Shown here: one piece after another, positions 61,682 through 64,000 of the stretch | Position numbering within the stretch: the stretch's first letter is position 1 | How the letters are laid out: every line of letters begins with the position of its first letter | Source: Rhodococcoides corynebacterioides | Lineage (GTDB): Bacteria > Actinomycetota > Actinomycetes > Mycobacteriales > Mycobacteriaceae | NCBI RefSeq assembly: GCF_019834675.1 | Contig: NZ_JABUBU010000001.1 | Coordinates: 496,001 to 560,000 of the forward strand | Length of the DNA stretch: 64,000 nucleotides | Direction of reading: 5' to 3' | The notes under the pieces: model-generated | What the model was told of the DNA's origin: nothing | Databases searched by the model: none | The model's input: the letters and a program-made list of their open reading frames with translations, nothing else | Translations under genes and position numbers: made by a program

Positions 61682-63408
61682 TGCTTGTTCGCCTGAGTGC
61701 CAACCGTGATGAGTTCAAACCGGTCGCCTTTCGGCCGGGCTTCAACGCAATAGTTGCTGACCGTGCGGAGGAGTCCACCCAGCAAGACAGTCGGAACGCC
61801 CGCGGCAAGTCGACCTTGCTCATGCTCATCAACTACGTCCTGGCCGGTCAACTGCACAAAACTCTGAAGCCACTGGCAGAGGACGGATGGGAGATGACGC
61901 TCGAACTGCAAATGTTCGGAGGAACGGTCGCTGCCACCCGATCACTCGCCAAGGGCGGAAAGAGTCTTATCGTTCGCACCGACGGCCAAGCACGGGCGGT
62001 GTTCGAGCCCTACCTCGTGGAGGGGCGCATCGCACTCGATGACTGGAAGACGCTGCTCGGACTTGCGTTGTTCCGGCTGGAACCCGACGTGCAGGGGAGT
62101 GCGGGCGGCATCTCCGTTCGCACCCTCCTGTCGTACGTGATTCGTACCGAGATGCCGAAAGACCCCCTCAAGATCATCGCCCAGCAAGGTGCGACGAGCA
62201 GTCGTGAACATGTCGCGTTCCTCCTCGGGTTGGACTGGAAGGTTGTACACGAGCTGGCGGCGATCAAGAAAGGTCTCAGCCAAATCTCCACTATCAGCGC
62301 CGCTACGCGGGAGGGATTGGTAGCGACGTTCCGGCCAGAGAAGGATCTCGTGCTCGAAAGAGCGGCTGTGATGCACGAGATCGAAGAGTGGCAGCACAGG
62401 ATTGACCGGTTCCGGATTCTGGAGGATCCGAACTCGTTGGTGAAGCGGGTGGACGAGCTCACCGATTCGATCGCACGGCTGCGTGACGATGCCGTAGTGG
62501 ATCAGAGGATGCATGCGCTTTACCTGGAATCCTTGGCCGACACCGATGGCCCGAAGAGCACACCGCTCGCTGTAGAGGCGCTCTTCGACGCCGCGGGCGT
62601 AATCCTGGCGGACGGGTTTCGTCGCCAGATAGATGACGTTCGCGACTTCCACGATTCACTGCTCACCAACCGGCGGCTGTTCTTGCGTTCGGAAGTGACG
62701 ACGATCGAACAGCGCATTGCCACCCGCTCTGCCGAGCTCGACCGCTTGGACCAGCAGCGCGACAACGCTCTGCGCACGCTTGACGCAGGCGGAGCGCTTG
62801 ATGAGCTCAACGCGCTGAGAATCGAGCTAGGGGAAGCCGAACAACGCCGCGCAGCCCTCGATCTCCAGATCGAACAAGCTCGCGACCTGGATGCGCGGAA
62901 GCAGGAACTCAAGCTGGAACAATCGACAATACGAAGTGACGCCGCCCGCGAACTGACGATCTCGCGCGAGAAGCTCGATCGCATCAGCGACCGGTTCACC
63001 TTCAAAATGCGGCAGCTGTACGGGAAGGATGCCGCCCTTACAGTCGCGGTGGACGACGCAGGCTACCTGTTCTCCATTCGAGCCGCAGGTTCCGGCAGCA
63101 CCGGTGTCGACCGAATGACCATGTTTTGTTTCGACCTGACCATGCTTGAGGAAGGAATTTTGACCGGGCACCACCCCGACTTTCTTGTGCACGACTCCAC
63201 CGTCTTCGACGGGGTTGATCCCCGCCAGCGCGCAGGGGCCATGCGGTTCGCTCAGCAGATGGTCGCACAAACGAATGGGCAGTACATCTGCACCATCAAC
63301 AGCAACGATGTTCCTCAAGAGGTGCTCGGGGAGGATTGGTTCCAGGCGGGGGTGGTCAGGACAGTCCTGGACACCGAGGTAGGGGGCCTGATCGGGCGGG
63401 CGTTCTGA
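61681..63408 (+). CDS. ABC-3C system ATPase (DUF2326 type)
   Basis: A 575-residue SMC/RecN-like ABC ATPase. Walker A is atypical (DSRNARGKSTL, GKST at 42-45), as in the DUF2326 family. A central coiled-coil region spans roughly 190-430 (EIEEWQHRIDRFRILEDPNS, later EQRIATRSAELDRLDQQRD). The C-terminal nucleotide-binding half has a signature-like GSTGVDRMTM and a Walker B-type FLVHDSTVFDGVDPRQ (H504, D505), and ends LIGRAF. The D-S rather than D-E after Walker B is a feature of the family. It should act as the nucleic-acid-sensing motor that controls the HNH effector. Confidence 0.8.
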   Translation: MLVRLSANRDEFKPVAFRPGFNAIVADRAEESTQQDSRNARGKSTLLMLINYVLAGQLHKTLKPLAEDGWEMTLELQMFGGTVAATRSLAKGGKSLIVRTDGQARAVFEPYLVEGRIALDDWKTLLGLALFRLEPDVQGSAGGISVRTLLSYVIRTEMPKDPLKIIAQQGATSSREHVAFLLGLDWKVVHELAAIKKGLSQISTISAATREGLVATFRPEKDLVLERAAVMHEIEEWQHRIDRFRILEDPNSLVKRVDELTDSIARLRDDAVVDQRMHALYLESLADTDGPKSTPLAVEALFDAAGVILADGFRRQIDDVRDFHDSLLTNRRLFLRSEVTTIEQRIATRSAELDRLDQQRDNALRTLDAGGALDELNALRIELGEAEQRRAALDLQIEQARDLDARKQELKLEQSTIRSDAARELTISREKLDRISDRFTFKMRQLYGKDAALTVAVDDAGYLFSIRAAGSGSTGVDRMTMFCFDLTMLEEGILTGHHPDFLVHDSTVFDGVDPRQRAGAMRFAQQMVAQTNGQYICTINSNDVPQEVLGEDWFQAGVVRTVLDTEVGGLIGRAF

Positions 63409-63499
63409 CCGGTAACCCCGCCCTGGTGGCCTCACGATGGGCGAATCATCCGGGGCCCCCGGCGTTGGTCGTCCCGCGCGGCCAAGTGGGTTCACATAC

Positions 63500-63512
63500 C
63501 CCCATAATGGGG
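63500..63512. promoter_or_regulatory. 13-bp palindrome upstream of the cold-shock gene
   Basis: CCCCATAATGGGG is symmetrical except for its central base. A related TAATGGGGG occurs at 63543-63551. They lie in the 198-base gap between the ABC-3C ATPase and the cold-shock gene and could bind a regulator. No gene is seen in the gap. Confidence 0.35.
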
Positions 63513-63606
63513 TGGATGTCGACCACTTCGCTTCGCTCTTCTAATGGGGGCTCGGAGCGTCCAAAGTAACGCGTAAAGCGCTGTATTGCCCATGAAGGGG
63601 GTTTCG

Positions 63607-63900
63607 ATGACTGAGGGAACGGTCGACCAATGGAACGCTGAGGAAGGTTGGGGTGTAATTGTTTCAGCGGAAACACCCTCTGGATGCTGGTTCCACTTCA
63701 GCAACCTGTGGAGGTCTGACGTACCAAACCTTGGTCATGGCCAGCATGCGTCAATTTCGCCAGCACGAAACCCCATTGTTGGAGAGCCTGTTTCCTATGA
63801 ATGGATCGCAGACGAAGGCGACGGATACCAGTTTTTCGCGACCGAAGTCCGTCCCATGCGGTCGGGTCCGGAAGTCGAGGTCGTTTCAGACCAACAATAA
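63607..63900 (+). CDS. Cold-shock-domain protein, divergent
   Basis: A 97-residue protein whose first 70 residues are a cold-shock (OB-fold) domain: TEGTVDQWNAEEGWGVIVSA corresponds to the usual GTVKWFNxEKGFGFI, with EGWGVI at the RNP1 site and CWFHFSNL at RNP2. The aromatic Phe residues of RNP1 are replaced by Trp and Val, and a short acidic tail follows (GPEVEVVSDQ). It should bind single-stranded nucleic acid. AAGGGGG (63596-63602) precedes the ATG. It is AT-richer than the chromosome and belongs to the island; a perfect-type terminator follows. Confidence 0.75.
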   Translation: MTEGTVDQWNAEEGWGVIVSAETPSGCWFHFSNLWRSDVPNLGHGQHASISPARNPIVGEPVSYEWIADEGDGYQFFATEVRPMRSGPEVEVVSDQQ

Positions 63901-63924
63901 TTACCTAGGGCGATGTGCCCGAGC

Positions 63925-63963
63925 TACGGGGGATGCTGAGAGCTACCGTCAGCACCCCCCGTA
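63925..63963 (+). terminator. Terminator after the cold-shock gene
   Basis: A 15-bp stem with one mismatch (TACGGGGGATGCTGA against TCAGCACCCCCCGTA) and a 9-base loop, 25 bases after the stop codon. The remaining bases to 64000 show no gene. Confidence 0.7.
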
Positions 63964-64000
63964 CCTCGCTTTCGCTCTCTTCCGCGCTACCTTCTAGCGG

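Overview
The window is a very GC-rich stretch of actinobacterial chromosome, almost certainly from Rhodococcus in the broad sense (order Mycobacteriales). The clues are PIM synthesis (pimE, lpqW), mycothiol (mshB), coenzyme F420 (fbiC), a rhodococcal lipid-droplet protein gene beside xseA, and long runs of gene order shared with Mycobacterium tuberculosis. No rRNA, tRNA or CRISPR array is visible.

Layout. (1) 0-21 kb, core: a desaturase-like gene, glpX-fumC, the lipid-droplet gene with xseA-xseB, ispH, rmuC facing sbcD-sbcC, an AI-2E-type permease, an AlkA-type glycosylase, cstA-ybdD, a CD225 protein and ychF. (2) 21-36 kb, accessory: arr (rifampin ADP-ribosylation), an orphan immunity-like gene, an LLM flavoenzyme, a DUF222-HNH nuclease with a LexA-like box on its promoter, VOC and SDR proteins, an amylosucrase, a lipase, a DszC-like flavoprotein, a WS/DGAT-like acyltransferase and a Tat-exported DUF1906 protein followed by a 24-residue peptide gene. 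(3) 36-56 kb, core: pimE, a pterin dehydratase, mutT2, a 33-bp tandem repeat, typA-lpqW-mshB, udgB with two PH-domain proteins, fbiC, a ferredoxin, a DapC-like aminotransferase, a MatB/FadD36-like ligase, a reductase and a hydrolase. (4) 56-59.4 kb: a TetR-AidB-like-crotonase operon with a well-formed promoter and operator. (5) 59.4 kb to the end: an island. It opens with a relaxase lacking its nuclease domain, then carries a complete three-gene ABC-three-component (ABC-3C) system (HNH effector, small middle component, DUF2326 ATPase), a cold-shock-domain gene and a terminator.

How it fits together. Core genes are tightly packed, with frequent ATGA/GTGA overlaps that imply translational coupling, and many convergent genes overlap at their ends. 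Many first genes lack a ribosome binding site and instead carry a TANNNT -10 box 6-8 bases before the start codon, the signature of leaderless transcripts. This pattern was also used here to choose starts. The most interesting system is the ABC-3C locus: its family is predicted to act in biological conflict, and it sits beside a mobilisation-gene remnant.

Functions are assigned from motifs and remembered family features; no database search was run. M. tuberculosis gene numbers are from memory.
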